Below, in pieces: positions 52,401 to 62,369 of a stretch of 64,000 nt of DNA. Position numbers and translations under genes: made by a program. How positions within the stretch are numbered: position 1 is the stretch's first letter; each line of letters begins with the position of its first letter. The stretch covers positions 62,001-126,000 of the forward strand of contig CALLDI010000007.1 in NCBI GenBank assembly GCA_937998355.1, written 5' to 3'. The notes beneath the pieces were generated by a model. The model was not told where the DNA came from. It saw only the letters and a program-made list of their open reading frames with translations, and did no database searches. The DNA is from an uncultured Eggerthella sp. (GTDB taxonomy: Bacteria > Actinomycetota > Coriobacteriia > Coriobacteriales > Eggerthellaceae).

Positions 52401-53264
52401 ATGACGGCGATACCAACTAAAGCGACCGATACCTATACGCTGAAGAATGGCGTGGAGATTCCCTGCATCGGATTCGGCACCTACGATACGAGCGATGAAG
52501 ACGCCTGTCGCGTCGTGCTCGATGCCCTTGAAGTGGGCTATCGTCTCATCGATACCGCTGCCATCTACGCGAACGAAGCCGGGATCGGCAAAGCCATCGA
52601 AACGAGCGGTGTTGCGCGTGAAGAGCTGTTCATCACCTCGAAGGTCTGGAACACTCATCGCGGCTACGACAAGACCATGGAATCGTTCGAGGCATCGCTT
52701 TCGCGTTTGGGTCTCGACTATATCGACCTGTTCTTGATCCATTGGCCTGCGAACGAGAAGATGTACGGCGATAAAGCCGAAGCCATCAACGCTGACACCT
52801 GGCGAGCACTCGAAGATCTCTACAAGGCGAACAGGGTCCGCGCGATCGGCCTGTCGAACTTCAAGCCGCATCACATCGAGGCGCTCATGAAGCACGCCGA
52901 GATCGAACCCGTGGTGGATCAGATCGAGTTCTATCCGGGGCGCATGCAGGCAGAGACCCTAGAATATTGCCTCGATAAGGGGTTGGTCGTGGAAGCCTGG
53001 AGCCCGCTGGGGCGCGGCAAGACGCTCACGAACGAGTCCATCGCCGCCATCGGCGCGCGCTACGGCAAGAGCAACGCGCAGGTGTGCCTGCGCTGGCTGA
53101 TCCAGCTTGGCATGCTGCCGCTGCCGAAATCTGGCAACATCGAGCGCATGGCGCAGAATCTCGACGTGTTCGATTTCGAGCTCACGCCGGGCGAGATGGC
53201 CATCATGGCCGAGCAAACGAACCCGACCGGACGCTTCTGGGATCCTGACGAGATCGAGTTCTAG
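52401..53264 (+). CDS. Aldo/keto reductase
   Basis: 287 residues. Catalytic tetrad Asp51, Tyr56, Lys81 and His114 in DTAAIYANE, ITSKVW and LIHWP. The C-terminal cofactor segment LPKSGNIERMAQNLDVFDFE is typical of the DkgA/YvgN group. TATAGT at 52361 is a possible -10 box of its own promoter. The order SDR, SDR, AKR suggests work on carbonyl or hydroxysteroid substrates, but this is inference. Confidence 0.9.
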   Translation: MTAIPTKATDTYTLKNGVEIPCIGFGTYDTSDEDACRVVLDALEVGYRLIDTAAIYANEAGIGKAIETSGVAREELFITSKVWNTHRGYDKTMESFEASLSRLGLDYIDLFLIHWPANEKMYGDKAEAINADTWRALEDLYKANRVRAIGLSNFKPHHIEALMKHAEIEPVVDQIEFYPGRMQAETLEYCLDKGLVVEAWSPLGRGKTLTNESIAAIGARYGKSNAQVCLRWLIQLGMLPLPKSGNIERMAQNLDVFDFELTPGEMAIMAEQTNPTGRFWDPDEIEF

Positions 53265-53283
53265 TAAGGCCTTGTTTTGCGAG

Positions 53284-53430
53284 CAGCGGAGCGGGCGAAC
53301 CTCTGAGTGACCCGCTTCCCTGTTCGCGAATCAGCTTCGCAGATTCGCTCATGCGCCACTGCGCTGCTTCACGTTAGAAGTTCAAATCAGAAGCGGCGAG
53401 TCGCTCAGAAGTTCGCCTGCTCCACTGCTG
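53284..53430. repeat. Family B inverted-repeat element, copy B3
   Basis: Arms at about 53284-53310 and 53404-53430 match imperfectly (GGAGCGGGCGAACCTCTGAG against GGAGCAGGCGAACTTCTGAG). The core has GACCCGCTTCCCTGTTCGCG, the GCGAATC/GATTCGC hairpin and GAAGCGGCGAGTCG. It lies between convergent genes and is adjacent to a terminator, as B2 is. Confidence 0.75.
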
Positions 53431-53439
53431 AAGCAAAAG

Positions 53440-53469
53440 AAAAGCCCGGGCGCATTGCTCGGGCTTTTT
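53440..53469. terminator. Bidirectional intrinsic terminator
   Basis: AAAAGCCCGGGCGCATTGCT with CGGGCTTTTT: a hairpin serving the AKR gene and the convergent lipoprotein gene. Confidence 0.85.
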
Positions 53470-53495
53470 CATTCGATCGTTCTTGATGTCTCGTC

Positions 53496-54095
53496 TTAGT
53501 TGCTCGACATCACGCTCGAGGGGAAGAGAGCCTCTTGAAGGACTTCACCGGAATCGTTCGCCATCTGCCAATTGCCACCCTGCTTCACCACATCGAATTC
53601 GATGACCTTGGTCTCGGTAGTAGGAAGATCCTTGATGGTGTTCAGGACCAGCTCGCCGATCTTCGCGTTCATCTCAGTCTGGGTAAGACCTTCGAGCGAG
53701 CCATCGGCATCAGCTTGCTGAGCTGCCGTAACGAGCGCACTCTGGAACTTATTCAGATCCTTGGTGGTGAACTTGATGCCAACCGTAGCCTTATCGCCGT
53801 CGACCTTCACATCTTCGATGGTGTAATCGAAATCGCTGAAGATAGCTTCGTACGCATCTGTAGCCGTGATTCCATAAGCGCTCAGAGCTGCGAATTCAGT
53901 AGAACCGCTCGCGATCTCTTCGATCGCTTCGGTATCGTAATTCTTGATCTCGTCGAGTTCATTCGTAACGGCATTGCGAACAGCATCTTCGCTATTCTCT
54001 GCACAGCCTGCAAGGAACATGCAGCAGCATGCCACGAGCAGAGCGAAGAGCGCGACAACGCCTTTGCGCGCCTATGACCATACGGTGTTTTCCAT
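53496..54095 (-). pseudogene. Lipoprotein gene with an in-frame amber codon in the signal peptide
   Basis: From the ATG at 54095, behind AGAGGAGACCTC, the frame reads MENTVWS, then TAG (54072-54074), then ARKGVVALFALLVACCCMF with lipobox LAGC and a full 170-residue extracytoplasmic domain. The restored N-terminus would be a textbook lipoprotein signal. The only in-frame start after the TAG and before the lipobox Cys is the GTG at 54035, which would give a signal lacking a positive n-region. The domain resembles DUF5105-like lipoproteins. It is either recently inactivated, read through, or re-initiated. Nothing else in the gene is broken. Confidence 0.7.
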
Positions 54096-54220
54096 GAGGT
54101 CTCCTCTCATCATTATTCGTGCGTTCCTCATTGTAACAACACTTTAGGATGAGGAATGTCATGATCGCTGACAAAACGAAACAGGTTTTCGTTCGAAATG
54201 GATCTCTCACGCGAGACACC

Positions 54221-55516
54221 CTAACGGATGAGCTCCCAGTGCTTATTCAGTGCGAACCGTTCAAGGCCTTCCAGGAAATCACGTTCATCTTCAGGAAGCG
54301 CCGCACGTGCGAGCGAGAACAGCAGCTCTTCCCATGCACGCAGGGTCTTGGGGTCTTTCTGGTAGAACGTCGCGTCGTAGCCCTGCTTGCGAATGGACTC
54401 GATCGCGTCTTCGACATCTTGTTCATCGAGCGGCCAGACGTCTTCACCGTTCGCGTTCTTCACGACGCCGAGCTCCTGCTCGATCCGCGCCAGGCTCTCT
54501 TCGCTATAGAAGAGACCCTTGATGAGCGCCGCATACCCTTCCAGATATTCCTGAGGCAACGAATCGGCAGGACGAATCTCGACGAATCGCTTCAGGCGCA
54601 CATCCGGCCAGAACATCGAGATGAGATGCTCGATATCGTCCTTCGTCATGGCAGAATCCGCATAGATCTCGGCAGCCGTACGGTCGGATTCCGCACGAGG
54701 AACGCTCGTACCATCAGGTTGTTTCACGTTGACGAAGATGGGTGAGGTGCACAACATCCAATCGGCGTATGCGCCGAACCCGAACCCTGGATCGAAGACC
54801 CCTGGTACCACGCCACAGCGAGCATCGTCGACATTGCGCCAGACCGCAAGACGCACCAGCGGATAGGCACCCACTTCTCGTTCATAGACCGCCACATTAT
54901 CCGCGATGGCTCCAAGAATAGGCGCGAGCGCGCTTGCGACGCGCATCTTGCGGACCGCGTCCGCTTCGTCGGTATAGTCGATCGAAACCTGCGTCGAAGC
55001 TGATGCGCGCATCATGCGAAGCCCGAGCGTTCCCAGGTTCGCGAAATGAGCATCCATCAGGCGATAGCGCTCTTTCGGGATGAGCGTGAGCTCTTCAGCT
55101 TTGCGCGTCGGATGATAGCCAGCGTTCACCAACTTCGCGCCATGATCCTGCAGATAGGGATCGATCGCATCGCGAAAATGCTCGTAAGCGCGGCCGATCT
55201 CAGCGATCGACTCGAACGGAGCGATGCTCACCTCGATCTGCGCCGAAGGTTCGAGCGTGACCGATGCCTCCTCGTTCGCGCACCCGATCAGCTCGCCCTC
55301 CGCATTCTGGAAGATGGCAGGGTAAGTTTTCAGCAGGTGAGTGAGCACATCCTGCAGGCCCGGGATCGCGCCCTGCGGAGCATAGGTGAAGGGCGTTCCG
55401 TCCGCTTCCGTGATGATGAAATGCTCGACTTCGACACCGAGCTTGCGGTCTTGATCCTTCGATCCCGATTCGAAATACGCGATGATGCTCTGGCGGTTAT
55501 CTTCCGCAGCCCCCAT
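54221..55516 (-). CDS. gshA: Glutamate-cysteine ligase, GCS2 type
   Basis: 431 residues. GVEVEHFIITEADG at the start, the ASVTLEPSAQIEVSIAP substrate site, ASASTQVSIDY and the FVEIRPADSLP segment are the hallmarks of the GCS2/plant-type gamma-glutamylcysteine ligase. It joins Glu and Cys. No gshB is in the window, so gamma-glutamylcysteine itself, or another thiol, may be the product. It starts after GGGGAAACATG context and is monocistronic. Confidence 0.92.
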   Translation of the reverse strand: MGAAEDNRQSIIAYFESGSKDQDRKLGVEVEHFIITEADGTPFTYAPQGAIPGLQDVLTHLLKTYPAIFQNAEGELIGCANEEASVTLEPSAQIEVSIAPFESIAEIGRAYEHFRDAIDPYLQDHGAKLVNAGYHPTRKAEELTLIPKERYRLMDAHFANLGTLGLRMMRASASTQVSIDYTDEADAVRKMRVASALAPILGAIADNVAVYEREVGAYPLVRLAVWRNVDDARCGVVPGVFDPGFGFGAYADWMLCTSPIFVNVKQPDGTSVPRAESDRTAAEIYADSAMTKDDIEHLISMFWPDVRLKRFVEIRPADSLPQEYLEGYAALIKGLFYSEESLARIEQELGVVKNANGEDVWPLDEQDVEDAIESIRKQGYDATFYQKDPKTLRAWEELLFSLARAALPEDERDFLEGLERFALNKHWELIR

Positions 55517-55748
55517 GTTTCCCCCTGGAGTTCAAAAATTCGTAAGTTCGCTTCAAATTTTACATCAGATCTTTTTCAAATTTCTTTAAGGTCGTTCTTT
55601 CACACTAAGGCGTAGAACATCTCGTTACGCACATCACACAGCTCTTGCACAACTCGCACGAATCGCTTCTCTTGTCCCTGGTCCGCTACGCGCGTCTTCG
55701 CGCATGGTCGACCATGCCCTGCACGCCTTCGAAGAGAAAGACAACGCC

Positions 55749-58700
55749 ATGCCCGAACCACGCCCCCTATCATCTGCGCACATCTTACGTTTTGCCGCGG
55801 TCCTCAGTCTATTCTGCCTGATCAGTTGCTTCGTTTCAGGGCTCATGCCCACCCTTGCGGCTGCCGACGAGACTTCGCCGCGATCAGCCCGCGTGGTCTA
55901 TCATTTCGTGGAAGCGGATCGGATCGATAGTTCTGTGAGCTTCGGCGATCGTGAGTGCACAACTTCTTCTGTCTGTTCAGGAGAAACATGGGTCGAAGGC
56001 GATCGCGTCGCCATCCGCGCCAACGCCTTTCCCGCGATTCTCCCCACTTCGAGCGATCCCGCGGCCTTTCGCGTGATCGAGGACTATGCCAGCACGAGCG
56101 CCACAGGAAAAGGAGCTCATGACATCACGCAGGAAGCATCTTACGATGCGAACTCCGGCATCGTATCGCTGCCGAAGCACTACGCAGATGCCGACCTTAC
56201 CGTGGTGTGGTACGTTTCGAGCGACCAGCAGAACCTCGAGATACCGCTCGACATCACCATCTCTAAGACCATCGAAGGCATCTCCTCTCAAGCTGAGCTC
56301 TCTCACGCATTCAGCGCGGACGCACTGACCATCGACCTCAAGCTCTTCAACGACGAGGAACGCGCAGCACGCGTGAAGAACATCACGATCATGCAAGGCG
56401 GGCAGGAGTTGACGCAATACGTCTACCAGAATGGTTCGATCAGCCTTTCCGCCTCCCCTCTTGGCGGTCCGATCTCGATATCGCTCGACGATGGGACCGA
56501 AGCCGCAACGACACGTGAAGACTCCGAATGCTCCGTCAATTCCGAGCCTCCGCTGTTCGCACTGTTCAGTGCTGCGAACCCGGCTGTCGGCGAGCGCTTC
56601 GCGATCGACCCTGATTCGGCGCTCATCCGCACCTGCGAACCTGGCGGCAATATGGCGCAGGTGATGGGTTGGCCCGAGAAGAGCGGCACCTATGGCTTCG
56701 CCGTTCACTTCAACCACTGCAGCAATCCTGAAGTCGTCAATGCCGACCAGAACCATATCGCACCTGGTGGCACGGTACATACTCCTGGAGGCGGGACCTA
56801 CGATTATGACTGGGTGAAGGGACTTCACTTCGCGTGGGGCGATTGCTATGGCGATGTGGACAACAACGGCGCAGGTGAGCCCAAGGTTCAGAGTGGCTGG
56901 GTCGAAGTGACCAACGTCGACTACGCGACCCAGACCGTGAGCTACCGCTTCTTCCTCGACGTCTGTTCCGACATCGATGGTCACAACATGCAGAGCATCA
57001 TGGGAACCTTCCAGGTCCACGAGAGCATGACGGGATACCTCGAAATAAAGAAGCAGAGTGCACTGCCCGATACCTCAGCGAACAATACGTGCTATTCGTT
57101 CGAAGGGGCCCGGTACGGCATCTACACCGATGCGGATTGCACGAATCTGAAAGAGACGCTCACCACCGACGCGCAGGGGTGTGCGCGCTCGAAGGCACTC
57201 CCCGTCGCGACCTACTACCTGAAAGAGCTCTCAGCACCAACAGGATTCGCGATCGATACGCAAGCGCACGAGATCGCAGTGGTCGCAGGCACCACGAAGA
57301 CCGCTACGCTCGACGAAGTGCCCCAATCGGACGCCACCCCGCTTCTGCTCGCCAAGCACGATACCGACTACGCCTACGATGCGGACCATAATGCTGTTCA
57401 AGGCGGTGCGAGCTCATTCGAGGGTGCGGAGTTCACTATCTCATTCCATCCTACTGTCGAAGACGACTACACGAAAGTCGAGCCACTGCGCACATGGGTC
57501 GTGCAGACCGACGAACACGGGATCATCGACCTGCGCAAGGGCGATAGTTGTAAGCTATCGGGCGATGACTTCTATCACGACAGCACGGGCGCGATCACGC
57601 TTCCTATCGGCACGTATGCGATCCGCGAGACGAAAGCACCACTTGGCTACATGCTCAACGATTCCGTGACCGTTCGCAAGGTGACCGGCATACCGAACGG
57701 CGATGAATCGCTTTCGAGCTATGACACGCCGATCATTTCGGACGACATCATTCGCGGTGGCATCGAGCTCGAAAAACGCGATGCCGAATCAGGTCTTCAG
57801 AGCGCTTTGGGCGCAGCCACGCTCGATGGAACGATCTTCTCGATCACGAACGACAATCCTCATGAGATATGCGTGGGCGGCATCTTCTATCAACCAGGCG
57901 AAGTCTGCGCCACGCTCTCGACAAAGGAAGGCAAAGCAGCAACGTCTGCCGATGCACTCCCCTATGGCGACTATACGATTTGAGAGCTCCAGGCAGGCGA
58001 TGGATACACCACTTCCGATAACGCGCCTCGTTCGTTCTCTATCAGAGAAGATGGGAAGCTCATCCATTTTTCGGATAGTGCAGAGGGTGCTGAAGGGGCT
58101 GCTTTCAAGAACCAAGTGAAACGAGGCGACCTCAATTTCATCAAGGTACGCGAAACGGACGGGAAGCGACTTGCGGAAGTGCCTTTCAAGATAACCTCGC
58201 AAACCACTGGCGAATCCCACATCGTCGTGAGCGACAGCAATGGCATCGTCGACACCTCGTCTGCCTGGATCGAGCACACGCGCGATACGAATGGCAATGA
58301 TGAAGGCGACTACGATGCTAATCGCGGCATTTGGTTCGGACAGACCAAGAACGGGACGACGACCGAGCCGCGCAATGACCTCGGAGCGCTACCCTTCGAC
58401 ACGTACGAGCTCGAAGAGCTTTCCTGTGAAGCGAACGAAGGCCTGAAGCTAGTCAAGACATCATTCAACATCTATCGCGACCAGCAGCATCTCGACTTCG
58501 GCGTCGTGGAGAACCAAGACGAGATCGACCCCTGGATATCCACCGTCGCATCAGATAGCATCGACCACGATAAGCTGCTCGATGCAGATGAGCGCGCCAT
58601 CATAAACGATCATGTACGGTATGGCAATCTGAACGAAGGAGCGAGCTACACGCTGCGCGCTTCGCTCGTCGACAAGGGCACTGGCGAGCGCATCGCGGAC

Positions 58701-59528
58701 GCAGCTGGCGAGACCTCGTTCACTGCCACTGCCGGAACAGGAACGACCGAGGTGAGCATACCGGTGAACCTGATCGACCTCGCAAGCTCTGATTTAGTGA
58801 TCTACGAGACGCTCCTTCAGGATGATGCGGTCGTCCTCGAACATCATGAACTGGACAACAGCGAGCAGACCGTTTCGATCCTTCAGCCTCGCATCGGCAC
58901 GACCGCACTCGATGCCGCCGATGGGGATCACGATGTGCTGAATGACAGTGAAGCGCATATCGTCGACACGGTCAGCTATACCAACCTCATTCCTGGCGAA
59001 GAATACACGCTCACGGGCACTTTGATGAAAAAGGAGCGTTCTGAAGGGAAAGGCACTGACGCAGTCGAGCTTGCCGATGGCGACGGAAATGCCCTCATCA
59101 GCACGACCACGTTCACTCCCCAGAACAGTTCTGGCTCTACCGAGGTCACCTTCTCCTTCGATGCGAGCGCGATCGATCCAAGCACCGAACTGGTCGTGTT
59201 CGAACGCCTGAGCAAAGGAGAGACCACCGTCGCCGTTCACGAGGATCCGAGCGACGAGAATCAAACCCTTCGCATCATCGAGCCTGAAGAACCGCCTGCT
59301 CCTTCCGAACCGAATGTCCCAACGGATCAGAGCGATGGCACGACGCCCGAAGAACCTATGAGCTTCTTCGCTAAAACAGGAAGCGCCGTACTTCCGCTCC
59401 TTGTCGGTTTCGGAGTCCTGTTCGGCATAGCAGCCATATTCCTCGGCATCGCATATCGACAACACCGAAAAGCACAAGCCATGACCGAAGCTATCGCGCG
59501 AAACATGCTCGGCACGCGAAATCCTTGA
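55749..59528 (+). pseudogene. Cna-B/VaFE surface adhesin split by one in-frame TGA
   Basis: A single frame runs from the ATG at 55749 (signal peptide with FAAVLSLFCLISCFVSG) to 59528, broken only by TGA at 57981-57983 (codon 745). The stop falls inside the third SpaA/Cna-B domain at DYTI-stop-ELQAG, where homologues have Arg; a single CGA to TGA change explains it. Before it lie an N-terminal adhesin domain and two and a half Cna-B domains. After it come a fourth Cna-B domain, two VaFE repeats (VIYETLL, VVFERLS) and the sorting signal FFAKTG, a hydrophobic helix and a charged tail. If read as is, the product would be a secreted, unanchored fragment. Confidence 0.85.
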
Positions 59529-59588
59529 CGCTCTTGGTCCTATCCAGAACTCGCCTGCACCTACCCACCTCAACTTCAAGGGATCACC

Positions 59589-62369
59589 ATGAACCGGGCT
59601 CGAACCAGTCATAGCTCTCACTTCGCAACGCTCGCTTTCGCATTAGCGCTGTGCATCATCTCGCTCTTTCTGAGCACTGTCGCACCTGAACACGCTGAAG
59701 CTGCCACGCTTCAGCGTGGAGACGTGACACGCGCATCTTCAGGGGGAATCGTCTTAGATGCCGAGCTTCACACTAAACAGCCAGTTTTCGACAAACCCAT
59801 CTCGACCGCTTCGGCACCGAGCACTGATACCTCCGACACGGTCCATACCTATTCGTACGCGATCAACGTACCCGCGAAGACCTATAAGACGCTCGGCACC
59901 ACCGTGCGCGCTCGCTGGAACGACGTAGGATTCGACGCCGACGACGACCGTATCGACCTCGTCGTAAGCTGGCTTCCCGATTCAAGGTGGTACTCACTGT
60001 CGGCGCTCTCGCAGATTCCGCTCCTCCAGCGTTACGACAAGAACGGATATGGTACCGCTGGCATCTGCGTCGGGATCGACGACATCATCACGGGGGCTCG
60101 CACGTGCTGCGAACAGCACCTCAAGATCAGCTTCTTCAAGCGCGGAACATCGACCCCCGCGAGCGGATCATTCCTGACCAAGTTCACCGACCTCGACAAG
60201 GATGGGTGGGAAAGCGGATATGGCGATCGTTGGTGCGAATCGATCGAGTTCGTCTCGGGTCATGAATCGAACATGTACGTCCCTACTGGAAACATCCTGA
60301 ACATCGGGAAGAACCGCAACGGCGAAGCAGCCACCGACTATAGAGCAACACGCGCGATGGAGGGCTCGAGCCTTGATTCAGGGGTCGTCACACGTCTTTC
60401 GCCAGGAGCGGAGTTCTGGTATTACTCGACCCATGGATGGACCGATATCCTCGATCAGTTCGAGCCGCAGAACATCATGCTCTCGAGCAACAGTGGAGGA
60501 AAGGTTCACTGCGGAGGTACAACAGGGGAGCTCGCAGTAGGATGGCGCGGAAACAGGACGATCTCCATCGAGCCTTCAACAGGATACAAGATCATCGATG
60601 TGAAAGTGGATGGATCGTCCATCGGCACTACCACGAGCGTTCCTTTCACGAACGTTACTCAGGATCGCCGACTTGAAGCAACGTTCGGACCGATCGCTTA
60701 CACCATCAAATTCAACGCGAATGGTGCGACCGGCACCATGGCATCGCTCGCCATGCCTTATAACACGTCAAAACGCCTCACGAACAACGCTTTCGCGCGC
60801 AAAGGACACCTCTTCACAGGCTGGAACACGCGCGCTGATGGTACAGGAACCTCCTACCAAAACGCACAGGAAGTGCGTAACTTGAGCAGCATCGATGGCG
60901 CAGTGATCGAGCTCTATGCCCAGTGGAAACCCATCGAATACCACGTGATCTTCGATGCGAATGGCGGTGCAGGATCGATGCCAAACCAACACTTCGTCTA
61001 CGATCAGGCGCAAACGCTCGCTCCAAACACCTTCGCGAAGACCGGCTATTCATTCGACGGATGGAGCACGCGACAAGATGGCAGCGGAGAGGCGTTCACC
61101 AACGAACAAGAGGTGAAGAACCTTGCCTCGAATCAAAACGGAACGATAACGCTCTATGCTCAGTGGACGCCCATCACCTACCGAATCACCTTCGATGCGC
61201 ATGACGGTGATGGATCGATGGGAGATCAGCGCCTCTCCTTCGATCAGCCCGATCGACTCCGCGTCAACCAGTTCACGCGAACAGGATATCTTTTCACAGG
61301 ATGGAACACCCAAGCAGATGGAAACGGAACACGCTACACCGACCTTCAAGAGATTCGGAATCTCTCTTCGACTCCCGACGATACGATCGCGCTCTATGCT
61401 CAGTGGACACCGATCGGCTACTACGTCGTATTCGATGCGCAAGGGGGATCAGGCACCATGCCCGATCAGCTACTCTTCTACGACCGGGCTGATGCGCTTC
61501 AGCACAATACGCTTCACCGCACAGGATATCGCTGGGTAACCTGGAACACGCATCCTTCGATCCCTGAAACGAACTATGCAGATGGCGAGATCGTCAAGAA
61601 CCTTGCTGAGCGCGCAAACGAGACCGTGGTGCTCTACGCGATATGGACCGCGAATCGTTGCTTGATCGTCTACGACAGCAACGGCGGCACGGGAGTCATG
61701 CATGCACAGTCGCTCGCCTATGGCACGGCTGAAACGCTCTATCCCAACGAATTCGAACGCGAAGGCCATCGATGGACCTCGTGGAACACCCAGCCTGATG
61801 GCTCAGGTCTTAGCTACGACAACGAACAACGCGTACAAGACTTGAGCACGATCGACAATAGCATCATCACGCTCTACGCCCAGTGGGAAGACACCTCCGA
61901 AGATGATGCGGAGGACGACCCTTCGCTTGAGCCCGGCATCGAAGATCCAGATGCACCTGATCCTGATCGAAACGAGACCGAAGAGCCGGGCGAACGACCT
62001 TCGGACGACCCTTCAGATAACGCTTCCGCAAACGATCATGACGACGGCTCTACTTCTGCCGAGACAGACGATGGTGGCAGCGATATATCCGATGCGGACG
62101 CGGGCGAAATGGATGAGCCTGGAACTTCCGAAGAGCGAGCAAGCAACCAAGGAGATGGTCTTTCTCCTGATCGGGCAGCGCATGAAGAGACCTCGCGCAA
62201 GTCGAATGCTTCACCCTACGCAAAGACCGGCGAAGCCATCATGCCACTGGTCTGCTGCGCGCTCGCGGGCGCCACGCTTGGAGCCGCGCTCATCGTACAT
62301 TCCCGCCGAAAGAAGAAACGCGCGTTCGAGAAACAGCGGCAACTTTTCCGGAAATACCTGAAGCCATGA
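59589..62369 (+). CDS. InlB-repeat surface protein with AKTG sorting signal
   Basis: 926 residues. A signal peptide (LAFALALCIISLFLSTVA) is followed by a unique domain of about 330 residues with a Cys-containing loop, then five tandem repeats of about 80 residues (60699-61886) of the Listeria-Bacteroides type, each ending near LYAQW with GWNT in the middle. An acidic Asp/Glu/Ser linker of about 100 residues and a sorting signal YAKTGEA, hydrophobic helix and RRKKKR tail close it. It is probably anchored to the wall by the next gene's sortase. Its stop overlaps the sortase start. Confidence 0.92.
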   Translation: MNRARTSHSSHFATLAFALALCIISLFLSTVAPEHAEAATLQRGDVTRASSGGIVLDAELHTKQPVFDKPISTASAPSTDTSDTVHTYSYAINVPAKTYKTLGTTVRARWNDVGFDADDDRIDLVVSWLPDSRWYSLSALSQIPLLQRYDKNGYGTAGICVGIDDIITGARTCCEQHLKISFFKRGTSTPASGSFLTKFTDLDKDGWESGYGDRWCESIEFVSGHESNMYVPTGNILNIGKNRNGEAATDYRATRAMEGSSLDSGVVTRLSPGAEFWYYSTHGWTDILDQFEPQNIMLSSNSGGKVHCGGTTGELAVGWRGNRTISIEPSTGYKIIDVKVDGSSIGTTTSVPFTNVTQDRRLEATFGPIAYTIKFNANGATGTMASLAMPYNTSKRLTNNAFARKGHLFTGWNTRADGTGTSYQNAQEVRNLSSIDGAVIELYAQWKPIEYHVIFDANGGAGSMPNQHFVYDQAQTLAPNTFAKTGYSFDGWSTRQDGSGEAFTNEQEVKNLASNQNGTITLYAQWTPITYRITFDAHDGDGSMGDQRLSFDQPDRLRVNQFTRTGYLFTGWNTQADGNGTRYTDLQEIRNLSSTPDDTIALYAQWTPIGYYVVFDAQGGSGTMPDQLLFYDRADALQHNTLHRTGYRWVTWNTHPSIPETNYADGEIVKNLAERANETVVLYAIWTANRCLIVYDSNGGTGVMHAQSLAYGTAETLYPNEFEREGHRWTSWNTQPDGSGLSYDNEQRVQDLSTIDNSIITLYAQWEDTSEDDAEDDPSLEPGIEDPDAPDPDRNETEEPGERPSDDPSDNASANDHDDGSTSAETDDGGSDISDADAGEMDEPGTSEERASNQGDGLSPDRAAHEETSRKSNASPYAKTGEAIMPLVCCALAGATLGAALIVHSRRKKKRAFEKQRQLFRKYLKP

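Noticed and set aside
16496..53430. The repeat families A-C as CRISPR arrays, REP/BIME elements or insertion sequences
   Set aside because: There are no regular spacers and no cas genes; no transposase frame; units are longer than REP and the termini are not shared between copies.
55704..55748. Upstream ATG (55704) for the adhesin gene
   Set aside because: No ribosome-binding site and the added residues would sit before the signal peptide; the ATG at 55749 gives a normal signal sequence.
57981..57983. TGA as a selenocysteine codon
   Set aside because: The position is a conserved Arg in Cna-B domains of an extracellular structural protein, no selenocysteine-inserting hairpin was seen after it, and a C to T change is simpler.
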